From assembly GCA_003565555.1 (NCBI GenBank), contig PXBH01000059.1, positions 1-64,000 of the forward strand: a DNA stretch of 64,000 nt. Reading direction: 5' to 3'. This DNA is from Cryomorphaceae bacterium (GTDB taxonomy: Bacteria > Bacteroidota > Bacteroidia > Flavobacteriales_D > Cryomorphaceae). The notes below the pieces were generated by a model. That model searched no databases, was not told the origin of the DNA, and was given only the letters and a program-made list of their open reading frames with translations. Positions 40,701 to 46,054 of this stretch are shown one piece after another (the first letter of the stretch is position 1; the number at the start of each line of letters is the position of its first letter). A program made the translations under genes and the position numbers.

Positions 40701-41197
40701 CTGTCAAGAAGCAGGTGGGCCTTGTGGTACGCCACGAAAATCCGGAAGCTATAGATCCTGACGCAGATATCTTCTCCCTCGGCGTTGACTCCCTGATGGC
40801 GGCCGAAATGGTTTCAAGACTCTCTAAAATGATCAAAGAGCCGTTGGCACCCACCATTCTCTTTGATCAGCGAACAGTGAATGAGCTGACCTCTTTCCTC
40901 TTGGAGGTAACCATAGATTTCTCAGCGGAAGAGCAGGGGCTTACCGAGGATCCCGAAGAGGATGTAAAAGCGGCAGCGCCGCGTGAAGCCGCTGCGGCTC
41001 CGCAAGGGGCATCCGTCCCGAAGGAGGCTCCGACCGACAACGGAGCACTTCAGCGGGAGGATTGGGAGCGCAAGCTCAAAGCCCTGCTTGCGGAAGAGCT
41101 GAAGGCCCTCGGTAAAAACCCTGATGCCCTGGAGGAAAGCCGAATCCTTCGACGAAACATTGCAAAACTCGCGGCATCATTGAAAAAGCGTTTATAA
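31781..41197 (+). CDS. Polyketide synthase with tandem fatty acyl-AMP ligases: FAAL-FAAL-ACP-KS-AT-DH-KR-ACP
   Basis: 3138 residues, one uninterrupted frame. FAAL1 (about 15-580) and FAAL2 (about 605-1165) both hold YTSGSTG.PKG, GRLKE..(I/V)INGAN..PQD and the lysine in PKTTSGKI, so both look able to make acyl-AMP. ACP1 carries Ser1236 (LGVSSIQ). KS (from 1298) has Cys1467, His1602, His1640. AT has GHSLGE (Ser1919) and the specificity box RAGH (2018-2021). DH has His2219 and Asp2387 (LLDAAFQ) with GFHYGPSFQG, though the Gly of HxxxGxxxxP is Asp. KR has GGTGDLG (about 2692), Ser2820, Tyr2833, Asn2837. ACP2 carries Ser3004 (LGVDSLM). The tail of about 90 residues ends in a charged helix that may be a docking element. 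There is no ER, methyltransferase or thioesterase domain; a reductase gene precedes and a thioesterase gene follows. Expected chemistry: load a fatty acid, extend with a malonyl-type unit, reduce and dehydrate. Whether it iterates is unknown. Confidence 0.93.
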   Translation: MPLKQEPQFTTITEALSTHSRKQPEKTAFRFLIDGEEEGPVLSYAQLYREAGRIAFTLLKDVNPGDRVVLLYPQGLDFVSALFGCFLAGVIAVPVFPPAGRRRTERLENVLKDSDPVAILATAQIEKSVSRLLSEKNIEKKYLRIITDQQLDESVNLTELPAAAPDHTALLQYTSGSTGNPKGVEVSHDNLVHNNHALYLASDGQPDTVCWLPVYHDMGLIGNLIYVVYCGGTLTLMSPADFIRKPVRWFRALTKYKASASGSPNFGYDLCTRHISDEDLKDMDLSGLMASVNGAEPIKPRTVRRFKDRFAKAGFREDAFMPCYGMAEATALISGTRGEDADLILDAQALGNKKVVPVREHEPGMTRTVASCGKPATGMRIIAVDPDTGVACPPDTVGELWVQGRSVAKGYWRRQELTESVFRAVLKEESGRLREEEGFFLRTGDMGFLREGSVYITGRLKEMFVINGANVFPQDIERSIQEDNPVLQENAGAVFAVDSEEGQDDVIVMQEIARSKLKDCNPRAEIRKIVDRVLAIHEISLSGVFLLAPGALPKTTSGKIRRLKCAELYISGQIPGITDHLLLNKRAIKNPFDMSENSLSADAPKVPAFELITEALAYHAEHSPDQTAYRFLEDGETVKATLTYRELYEASRKLAAKIAETAAPGDRAMLVFPSGLDFPTAFFACLYAGVIAVPMYLPSGKRRLGRFKTVSQDCAPVLAIGESSSSEKAKEWFAETEVLSDLKWIDADRMGEDTQISLPTPEPQHTAFLQYTSGSTGDPKGVEVSHANIVHNNRLSMLSTRTARNYVSWLPIYHDMGLIGKILANVYGGETLTFMAPVDFITKPVRWLRALSEYGGQTSAAPNFAFDHCVKYISDKEMEGVDLSGWKAASNGAEPIKASTIRKFTERFGKYGFQPSTFMPCYGMAETTLIVSGTAGVIEIIRADKKSLLDGKIAEVSGSEEEASELVGSGPVLGGFTVVIVDPETKHACPPDSIGEIWVQGPSVTKGYWQRPQLTEEIFRAQIEGEEERGHFLRTGDLGFLRKNNLFVTGRLKELIIINGANIYPQDVERSIQEEDPVLQENAGAVFSVESESGMDEVVVFQEISRQHVRDFNAEEVIDNIIKRVIANHEIPVLAVFLISPGRLPKTTSGKIQRMKCRAEYLAGNPQGVLASRDRSALKSAKDEGKRKASEETPASDSALRKELSDRIVNEIAELTEVPESAVDVNTSFASLGVSSIQGIQLAERLGRFLGRRVETTDLYNYSTVNELVNHLTAETAETKAEEPRASANDSGATVGDEPVAVIGISCRFPGADDLSAFEKLISKGEDGITEVPEDRWNWSEYYDTAGGPGKMVTKWGGFISNHDKFDPQFFEISPREAVLMDPQQRILLEETYKLFESSGYPSAQLRGKDVGVFIGIAGSDYTGRVLQHSDERNIYTATGSSYSIAANRLSYFYNFTGPSVSVDTACSSSLVALGQAVKALRDGDCPMAVAGGINLILSPEGTLSFSQSGLMAADGRCKTFDAAADGIVRSDGCGVVLLKPLSAALKDGDRIHAVIRGVGVNQDGRSNGLTAPNGLSQEACIRKALKDAKLNPREVNFVEAHGTGTILGDPIEVNALHAVYGSGRKDPLYVGSVKANIGHTEAAAGIAGFIKAVLAVKNRALPVQANYNAPNPQIDWDNIAVRVLREVKKFNPGGPPLRAGVSSFGFGGTNAHIILESAPEIDEQAEETQNAARSVQILPVSAKDAPTLRRKLTELDRFLERNSTVTLDDLAFTLFSGRDHFNHRTALIGKNAEDLRKGIADAREGEESLYSFSDLAVKGKKVHAFFFTGAGPQYPGMGKHLYETEPVFRTHLDRCAEIASEYMEKDLREVIFCTPGSEEHKLLDRIDYMQPAVFAFEYALYKWWEHLGVTADIVIGHSLGELAAACIAGVFDLESAVKLTVKRGELIYKMPVPGTMASVQASEKEVRDVIKDRKDVSVAVLNSKTQTVVSGETEGVDFVVKHFDAAGRKTKVLNISRAGHSPLMDAISDEFRKVAESFEMAPARIPLVSNVTGKTAGDDIATAEYWVNHLRQPVRFADGLQTVSDFGANLLIEVGPNPVLLGISRQAGLPGEGTVHIASASEDDKDGTALYTALAKYYAAGGDINPEAFLAGRPGSFTDAPLYPFTGKRLMVEASARTEASGEATGMPLLGRAVKVAGLYGVFESAVSQETVPYLRDHRIIDSVIAPGSFHIELLLEFAAYAKKDLMIRELSIQRPLFADETAPRRVQVIAEEQELSDALKVSVFSTDALGADWTLHVAATMQKRSGELPPSADLGKLSDAHTEAVDVAQFYRDLAEIGFHYGPSFQGVKVLKRGASSVYAELEIAPEGQDAAEAAGAQLHPALLDAAFQMLAGLSAGTEQKETYLPFAVENLEVTVPHLTRCKGVLKVHDREPDSEIMRCDITLYTEEGDFAGRLDFSCKKASPEQITAGGSRLRTDWMYDARWSEPTGVPPEEVRPENMLLLCHDDIAADYEGFLMEIKSRGIPHTVVSDWGQANAMMFNTDYDALTVLWGNPEGEGSVAEQSRQWALDGLKMLQDLISTGAAKGPKFLKKIYWVTEGFASGATDLRSAPLWGLGRTFVKETDFDLKLIDIDRKSYSTEHLAETIFSLGTESQVRLTGKKAEVLRLEKHRATEAGQKTFTSRATWIITGGTGDLGLQAARAVATRTDVARIELWARREPSEEVKAFAAEAEALGTSVVVRSVDVADADAVSQAVASVPAEFPVKGVLHIAGVAEDARIPEQNEDTFDKVLNPKIRGAWNLHRATEGADLEAFVLYSSLSALAGVPGVANYAAANTFLDALARYRREHGLAGHSLNWGAWATATGLLDASRADDFRKYMRARGVDLIDGDSGTDILIYSLMSGSLPSQVFVAPLILESASPFELPSGEIQPLYRKLLGGDATDSEAAAAKSNLRAELFKADPEERRALLASAVKKQVGLVVRHENPEAIDPDADIFSLGVDSLMAAEMVSRLSKMIKEPLAPTILFDQRTVNELTSFLLEVTIDFSAEEQGLTEDPEEDVKAAAPREAAAAPQGASVPKEAPTDNGALQREDWERKLKALLAEELKALGKNPDALEESRILRRNIAKLAASLKKRL

Positions 41198-41223
41198 CGC
41201 CTGAAGGATGATATGATCTACCC

Positions 41224-41940
41224 ATGGAAAATACTGTAGTTGCTATACCCTTCGCGGGAGGAGATCGGTACGCTTATCGCGCGCTGATTGCCGCCGCCCC
41301 CGCGGATTGGAAGTGGATGGTATTGGACCTGCCCGGGAGGGGACCGCGAGGAAAGGAGCCCCGACTGCGCAATATTGCCCTGATGGCAGACGCGCTCTTC
41401 GCTGATTTTCGTGCGGATGTACCCGTCGGACCTTATATCTTGCTGGGCCACAGCATGGGCGCCATTCTGGCCTTTGAACTCCTGTGGCGCATCAGAGCCG
41501 CCGACTTGCCCATGCCCGCTGCCGCTCATTTTTCGAGCATGGCAGCGCCGAACGTGGTTCGGAACAAAGCGGTATCGCACCTTCCGTCCGATGAATTTTG
41601 GGAAGCCATGAAAACCTACGACGGTGTTCCGACGGGTATTTTGGCCAATGAAGCTTTAAGAAATTACTTCGAGCCGATTCTCAGAGACGATTTCGCGGCA
41701 GCTGAGGTGTACTTCCGTGAGGCCGGAGAAGAGCCGCCTTTTGATCTGCCGTTTTTTATTTCGGCGGGGGAGGAGGAGGATATTCCGGAGGCGAACCTCA
41801 TGAAATGGCAGGATTTTTCCGCAAAGCCCATTTCTGTGGAGCGCCCTCCGGGTCGGCATTTTTTTCTTTTGAAGCAGCCTGAAAATGCGGTGGCCCGGAT
41901 TGCAGGGACTTTCGATTCGAACTGTAAATCGCAGCGGTGA
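41224..41940 (+). CDS. Type II thioesterase
   Basis: 238 residues of the alpha/beta-hydrolase GrsT/TEII family. The first strand and oxyanion region read AIPFAGGDRYAYRAL, the nucleophile is Ser77 in GHSMG, and the catalytic histidine is His212 in GRHFFLL; the acid is probably in the SAGEEED loop. Such enzymes clear stalled acyl groups from carrier proteins, or release the product when the synthase has no thioesterase of its own, as here. It begins 26 bases after the synthase, and its TGA overlaps the GTG of the next gene (GTGA). Confidence 0.87.
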   Translation: MENTVVAIPFAGGDRYAYRALIAAAPADWKWMVLDLPGRGPRGKEPRLRNIALMADALFADFRADVPVGPYILLGHSMGAILAFELLWRIRAADLPMPAAAHFSSMAAPNVVRNKAVSHLPSDEFWEAMKTYDGVPTGILANEALRNYFEPILRDDFAAAEVYFREAGEEPPFDLPFFISAGEEEDIPEANLMKWQDFSAKPISVERPPGRHFFLLKQPENAVARIAGTFDSNCKSQR

Positions 41941-42593
41941 TTGCCCTTCTTTATACGAATTTGGTCGGGAAATTTGACAGTTGCGATCCCGACGTTATAC
42001 GCGGCTTGTTGCCTCCCGAGTTGGGCCGGTTAGCCGAGAAATACCGCCGCCCCGACGATCAAATACGTAGCTTGGCCTCTAAGTACCTCCTGTTAAAGGC
42101 TCTTGAACTTTTCGGCATATCCGGTCCCTACCGCTACATTGCAGAAACCGCAAGATCAAAACCCATTTTGGAGGGGGTGACCGATTTCTCATTTAATATT
42201 ACGCACAGTGCGAATATTGTGATTTGTGCCGCATCTGACGGTGCGGAGTTGGGGGTCGATGCGGAGCAGGTACGCCCCGCTCCTGATATTGTTCATCGCG
42301 GGGTGTTTACACAAAATGAGCTGGAACTATTGCAGCGTGATGCAAACGATCCGCAGGCCTACCTGCGGCTGTGGACACGCAAAGAGGCACTCTCGAAAGC
42401 CGACGGCAGGGGTATGCGCCTTCAATTTCGAGAAACCGATGCGACGGAAAATTCAGTCGAGGTCGGGGACATGCGCTACGCAATAGTTGATATACATGGG
42501 CTGCCTGACGGATACGTCGGTGCGCTCGCATATGCGCAGGGTGAAGCTGCGGTCGACATTGAGCTTCGGGAAGTGCCGATTCCCTCAATTTAG
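41937..42593 (+). CDS. Sfp-type 4'-phosphopantetheinyl transferase
   Basis: 218 residues. It attaches the phosphopantetheine arm of CoA to carrier-protein serines; the two ACPs of the neighbouring synthase are the evident targets. The family motifs are in order: FNITHSANIV, LGVDAEQV (metal-binding Asp/Glu), and WTRKEALSKADGRGM. The start is GTG overlapping the thioesterase stop. The last 9 bases overlap the end of the convergent SGNH gene. A dedicated transferase within the operon means the pathway does not depend on a transferase elsewhere. Confidence 0.92.
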   Translation: MIALLYTNLVGKFDSCDPDVIRGLLPPELGRLAEKYRRPDDQIRSLASKYLLLKALELFGISGPYRYIAETARSKPILEGVTDFSFNITHSANIVICAASDGAELGVDAEQVRPAPDIVHRGVFTQNELELLQRDANDPQAYLRLWTRKEALSKADGRGMRLQFRETDATENSVEVGDMRYAIVDIHGLPDGYVGALAYAQGEAAVDIELREVPIPSI

Positions 42594-43679
42594 GGTTCTG
42601 CTTCCGTCTTGGCGAATGCCGGTCAGTGCTTCAAAATCCTTCGCAAAAGCGGAAGAGAAAATGCGGGCACCCTTGGCACTGAAGTGCGTCGGATCCTTGT
42701 AGTAATCGAGTTCCGTGGGAAAATCCGAATAGTCGAGGTAGTACGCATTTTCATGTGCATCGGCGAGGTCGGTAGCAAACCTTACGAATTCGTCAAAATT
42801 CGGGAGACTTTCCTTCAGCAGCGGATTGGTCGGGACGGTGACCAGTATAAACTTTCGTTGCTTTGAGCCCCGCAGGTAGCCTTCAAACTCTTCGAGATAG
42901 GCGGTGTCCACAGAGAAGTATACCATGGCGTTGATGGAGTTCAGGGCGTATTCATCTTCCGGGCTGAACACCTTGTTCGGATCGTCGAATTTATCCTGAA
43001 GCTCTATACGACGGCTGTTGAGGTTAGCCAAGCGTTGCACAAAGATTTCTACATCTTTTTCGGACTGGCTTTTTTCTTCCAGCATTACGCCTCGATTGTC
43101 GCGCTTGTCGCCCCGGAGTCTTCGCAGGGGGCCTACGGCATAATTGAAATAATTGCCGTAATACCTCATCCCCGGCACCGTGTAATGGGCATTGAATACC
43201 CCGCTTTCGCGCATGAAGTTTTCAATAACCTCATGGTGCAGCAAGGGGATGAAGGTCGATGAGTTGATCGTTGTTTCGGGATTTCTGATGAAGGTGCGCG
43301 GATTGATTTCAAAGATGATCGGAGCATCTTTGTCTTTTTCGCATTCTACCTTCATCAGCACCCGGGTTACATCGAAGAGGGCCTTGCCCATTCCGTAATT
43401 GAAACAATCCGGGCTGATGGAATCGGGCGTAAATGAGCTTCGGGCCACCGAGGCTCCGAATACGGGGATTTCGTTCGGATTGGGATCATCGAGCAGGCGC
43501 TTGACTTTGCTCTGATTCGACCAGGAATTCGCAAAAATGATGTACCGGTCGAAGATATAATCCGCTCCGAGGAGAAAAATTACGAGCACCGCGGCAAGCG
43601 GCCAAAGTTTCTTGACCAGCAGCTTCGGAGTAACTTCGTCGTTCTCAGAATTGGAAATATATAAATTGCTGATTCGCAT
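42585..43679 (-). CDS. Membrane-anchored SGNH hydrolase-like protein (MBOAT partner)
   Basis: 364 residues: a cytosolic N-terminus, one transmembrane helix (about 27-46), and an extracytoplasmic SGNH-like domain. The block I position reads VFGASVARSSF (GAS where classic members have GDS) and the C-terminal DPTHFSAKG provides the Asp-x-x-His pair. This is the plan of proteins paired with MBOAT acyltransferases in acetylation of alginate, peptidoglycan or teichoic acid (AlgJ/AlgX, PatB, DltD). It starts 35 bases inside the MBOAT gene on the same strand. The acceptor is unknown. Confidence 0.78.
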   Translation of the reverse strand: MRISNLYISNSENDEVTPKLLVKKLWPLAAVLVIFLLGADYIFDRYIIFANSWSNQSKVKRLLDDPNPNEIPVFGASVARSSFTPDSISPDCFNYGMGKALFDVTRVLMKVECEKDKDAPIIFEINPRTFIRNPETTINSSTFIPLLHHEVIENFMRESGVFNAHYTVPGMRYYGNYFNYAVGPLRRLRGDKRDNRGVMLEEKSQSEKDVEIFVQRLANLNSRRIELQDKFDDPNKVFSPEDEYALNSINAMVYFSVDTAYLEEFEGYLRGSKQRKFILVTVPTNPLLKESLPNFDEFVRFATDLADAHENAYYLDYSDFPTELDYYKDPTHFSAKGARIFSSAFAKDFEALTGIRQDGSRTLN

Positions 43680-45051
43680 CTTCTCCGAGCATTAGGATTA
43701 AGAAAAGCATGACGGCCAGATAGACCAAGTTGTTTTTGAATTTCAATTCACGGTTAAACCATGTGGTAGGGATGAGGATCAGGCAGAGCAAGACAAGAAT
43801 ATAGAAATTTGAGCCCCCGCCGAATCCCGCAGTTACGTCACTTGGATTCCAAGACCAATCCGTAAAAATCTTTCCGTAGCCGGTAAAGACGTCATCCAAA
43901 GATTGGGCGCGAAAAAACAAGGTGCTGAGACAAATCAATACCATATTCCACAAGGGAACAAGGGCATTTCTGTATATCTTATTCTGTATGCGCGGAATAG
44001 ATCGCATGATCTCAATATGCCCCTGAATCCCCATGATCACACCGTGATAGACGCCGAAAAGGATGAAGGTCCAATTGGGGCCGTGCCAAAACCCGATCGT
44101 TGCGAGCACCAGTACATTAATCCAAAACCGTTTTTGATTGCTCGGATTATTGCCGAGAAGGGGGTACTGCATATAGATGAAAATCCACTGGGTCAAGGAC
44201 ATGTGCCACCGGCTCCAGAAATCCCTGAAACTTTTCACCCAGTAAGGCCGGTTGAAATTTTCTATCAGGTTAATGCCGAGCAGGCGTGCCGAGCCGATCG
44301 CGATATCGGTGTATCCGCTGAAGTCGCAGAAGATCTGCACGCCGAAGAAAATGAGGGCTACAAAGACCTGCATGCCGTTTGAAACGGAAAGATCGATGAA
44401 GACATAATCGACGAAAACGCCCACATTGTCCGCAATGACGAGCTTTTTAAAAAAGCCCAGTACTATCTTGTTCAGGCCGTAACGGACATCTTGGAGCTTG
44501 AGGTTGGCTCCCTTTTTCAACTGGGGTATCAGGTGTGAACTACGTTCAATCGGACCGGCGATCAGCTGAGGGAAAAAAGATACGTAAAGGGCGAAGTAAC
44601 CGAAGTTGCGCTCGGGCTTGATGCTGCCGTTGTACAGGTCTATGGAGTAGCTCAGCGTCTGGAAGGTGTAAAATGAAATACCGAGCGGGAGCAGTACATA
44701 GTGCGTCACGGGCGGAAAGGGTGCGCCTAAGAGCGTGGCAGCCTCGTGTATATTGAGGCTGAAGAAGTTGAAGTATTTGAAATAGAAAAGAATCCCGAGA
44801 TTTGAGCAACAGCTCAAGATCAGGTAGGGGAGCCGTTCCCTTTTGGTTTTGAACTTGCTCATTTGGAGTCCGGCCCAGAAATCGATCGTGGTGCTTCCCA
44901 AGAGCAGTAAAGCGTACACAGGCTTCCACGACATGTAGAAGTAGTAGCTTCCCGCCAAAAGCAATAACCACCTCCAATTCCTGTTGAGTGCAAAATAGAG
45001 CACCAACACAACAGGAAAAAATATGATGAATTCCAGCGAATTAAATAGCAT
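43645..45051 (-). CDS. MBOAT family O-acyltransferase
   Basis: 468 residues with about 11 transmembrane helices, from FNSLEFIIFFPVVLVLYFAL onwards. The catalytic histidine is in GFWHGPNWTF, and conserved FFPQLIAGPIERSS and NFNRPYWVKSFRDFWSRWH are the AlgI/PatA/DltB hallmarks. It moves an acyl group across the inner membrane for attachment to an extracytoplasmic acceptor by the downstream SGNH partner. It has its own promoter (45224-45254) and a leader of about 165 bases. Its closeness to the polyketide operon is suggestive only. Confidence 0.9.
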   Translation of the reverse strand: MLFNSLEFIIFFPVVLVLYFALNRNWRWLLLLAGSYYFYMSWKPVYALLLLGSTTIDFWAGLQMSKFKTKRERLPYLILSCCSNLGILFYFKYFNFFSLNIHEAATLLGAPFPPVTHYVLLPLGISFYTFQTLSYSIDLYNGSIKPERNFGYFALYVSFFPQLIAGPIERSSHLIPQLKKGANLKLQDVRYGLNKIVLGFFKKLVIADNVGVFVDYVFIDLSVSNGMQVFVALIFFGVQIFCDFSGYTDIAIGSARLLGINLIENFNRPYWVKSFRDFWSRWHMSLTQWIFIYMQYPLLGNNPSNQKRFWINVLVLATIGFWHGPNWTFILFGVYHGVIMGIQGHIEIMRSIPRIQNKIYRNALVPLWNMVLICLSTLFFRAQSLDDVFTGYGKIFTDWSWNPSDVTAGFGGGSNFYILVLLCLILIPTTWFNRELKFKNNLVYLAVMLFLILMLGEDANQQFIYFQF

Positions 45052-45223
45052 AGGTATGCTTTAGTTTAAAGGGGCTGTGCGCCTCGGGACGGCGGCACGT
45101 TTCACGCATACGGCTTACAGCATGCTTTGGATACATCACCCGGCATTTTCTCATGCGGCAAGTTTTGTGTGCTGTTTTGAAAATTTTGAAGGCAAATCGA
45201 ATTAACCTATGTTAAGAAAACCG

Positions 45224-45254
45224 CAAATCTAATTAAAAACCTATGCGGCATCAA
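45224..45254 (-). promoter_or_regulatory. Promoter of the MBOAT-SGNH operon
   Basis: Minus-strand TTG (45254-45252), exactly 20 bases, then TAGATTTG (45231-45224): a full match to TTG-N(17-23)-TAnnTTTG. So the acyltransferase pair has its own transcript, separate from the polyketide operon. Confidence 0.7.
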
Positions 45255-45462
45255 TACGCTTGAGGTTGGTTGAAAACTCCGTTCCCGAGATGTTGAGGTT
45301 TTGTTAAGTTACTGTTTTTCAGATTTGGAAACCTGTCATGGCCGCGTGCTGATCTGATTGGCGGCAGCATTCGCAGCGGAATATTGTCTGCTTCAGTATT
45401 TTTTTGAGCGCACTCCCCGGTTGCGATTCTGTTTTCCGCAATGTAACCTGCCGTTCAAACCC

Positions 45463-45470
45463 TATCTTTG
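45463..45470 (+). promoter_or_regulatory. -7 promoter box of the 45485 gene
   Basis: TATCTTTG, 14 bases before the first ATG. No TTG at suitable spacing. Confidence 0.55.
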
Positions 45471-45484
45471 CAACGAAAAATTAA

Positions 45485-45988
45485 ATGACCATGGAAACCT
45501 TTTCACCTGAAATAAAACCCGGTGCCGGATTTGGAAAAATACTCTTCGGCATGGGCCGAGAACAAGTCAAAAAAATACTCGGTGAGCCCAATGAAATTGA
45601 GCGAAATGTACACGATGACAATGAGGAAGACGTTACTGAATCATGGCATTACGACGACATTGAAGTTTCGCTGAGTTTCGAAAAGACAGAAGACTGGAAA
45701 CTCTGCACCATTGCGGTTAGTGATCCGGAAGCCACCATCAACGGCAAAAAAGTTGTCGGAATGAGCACCGAGGAAGTCAAGGCCCTGCTCAAATCACTCG
45801 ACGTGAAAAATCCGACCCTCGAAGATTGGTCCACCGCTGAGGACCCCGACTATTTTTCCCTGACGGCAGAGGAGTTGGAAATGGTCTTTTGGATCGAAGG
45901 AGACGAAGTTATGGATATCCAGTGGGGGCCCTATTTCATCGATGAAGATACCATTCGCTGGCCGATCAACGGATTAAAGGTCGTTTGA
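45485..45988 (+). CDS. Small acidic cytosolic protein, function unknown
   Basis: 167 residues, no signal peptide or helix in the membrane. I do not recognise the family with confidence. It begins with GAGFGKILFGMGREQVKKILGEP, a segment that recalls BamE/SmpA-type or immunity-protein-like small domains in which the protein binds a partner, and has a second similar half (VVGMSTEEVKALLKSL), so it may contain two copies of a short beta-alpha-alpha unit. Strongly acidic (many Asp/Glu). An ATG six bases downstream (METFSPEIK) is an alternative start. It precedes ettA by 66 bases. Confidence 0.65.
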   Translation: MTMETFSPEIKPGAGFGKILFGMGREQVKKILGEPNEIERNVHDDNEEDVTESWHYDDIEVSLSFEKTEDWKLCTIAVSDPEATINGKKVVGMSTEEVKALLKSLDVKNPTLEDWSTAEDPDYFSLTAEELEMVFWIEGDEVMDIQWGPYFIDEDTIRWPINGLKVV

Positions 45989-46054
45989 CCCCTGTGTTTG
46001 GCTTGTCTGAGCACTTCTTAAATGTTTAGTACGCGAACCCATTAAATTTTTGCC

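Larger units (their letters stand above)
45052..45484. other. Intergenic region with divergent promoters
   Basis: 433 bases between the MBOAT gene and the 45485 gene, AT-richer than the neighbouring coding sequence. It holds the MBOAT promoter (45224-45254) and the -7 box of the 45485 gene (45463-45470). Nothing else recognisable was seen; the long MBOAT leader (about 165 bases) has no structure I can name. Confidence 0.5.
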
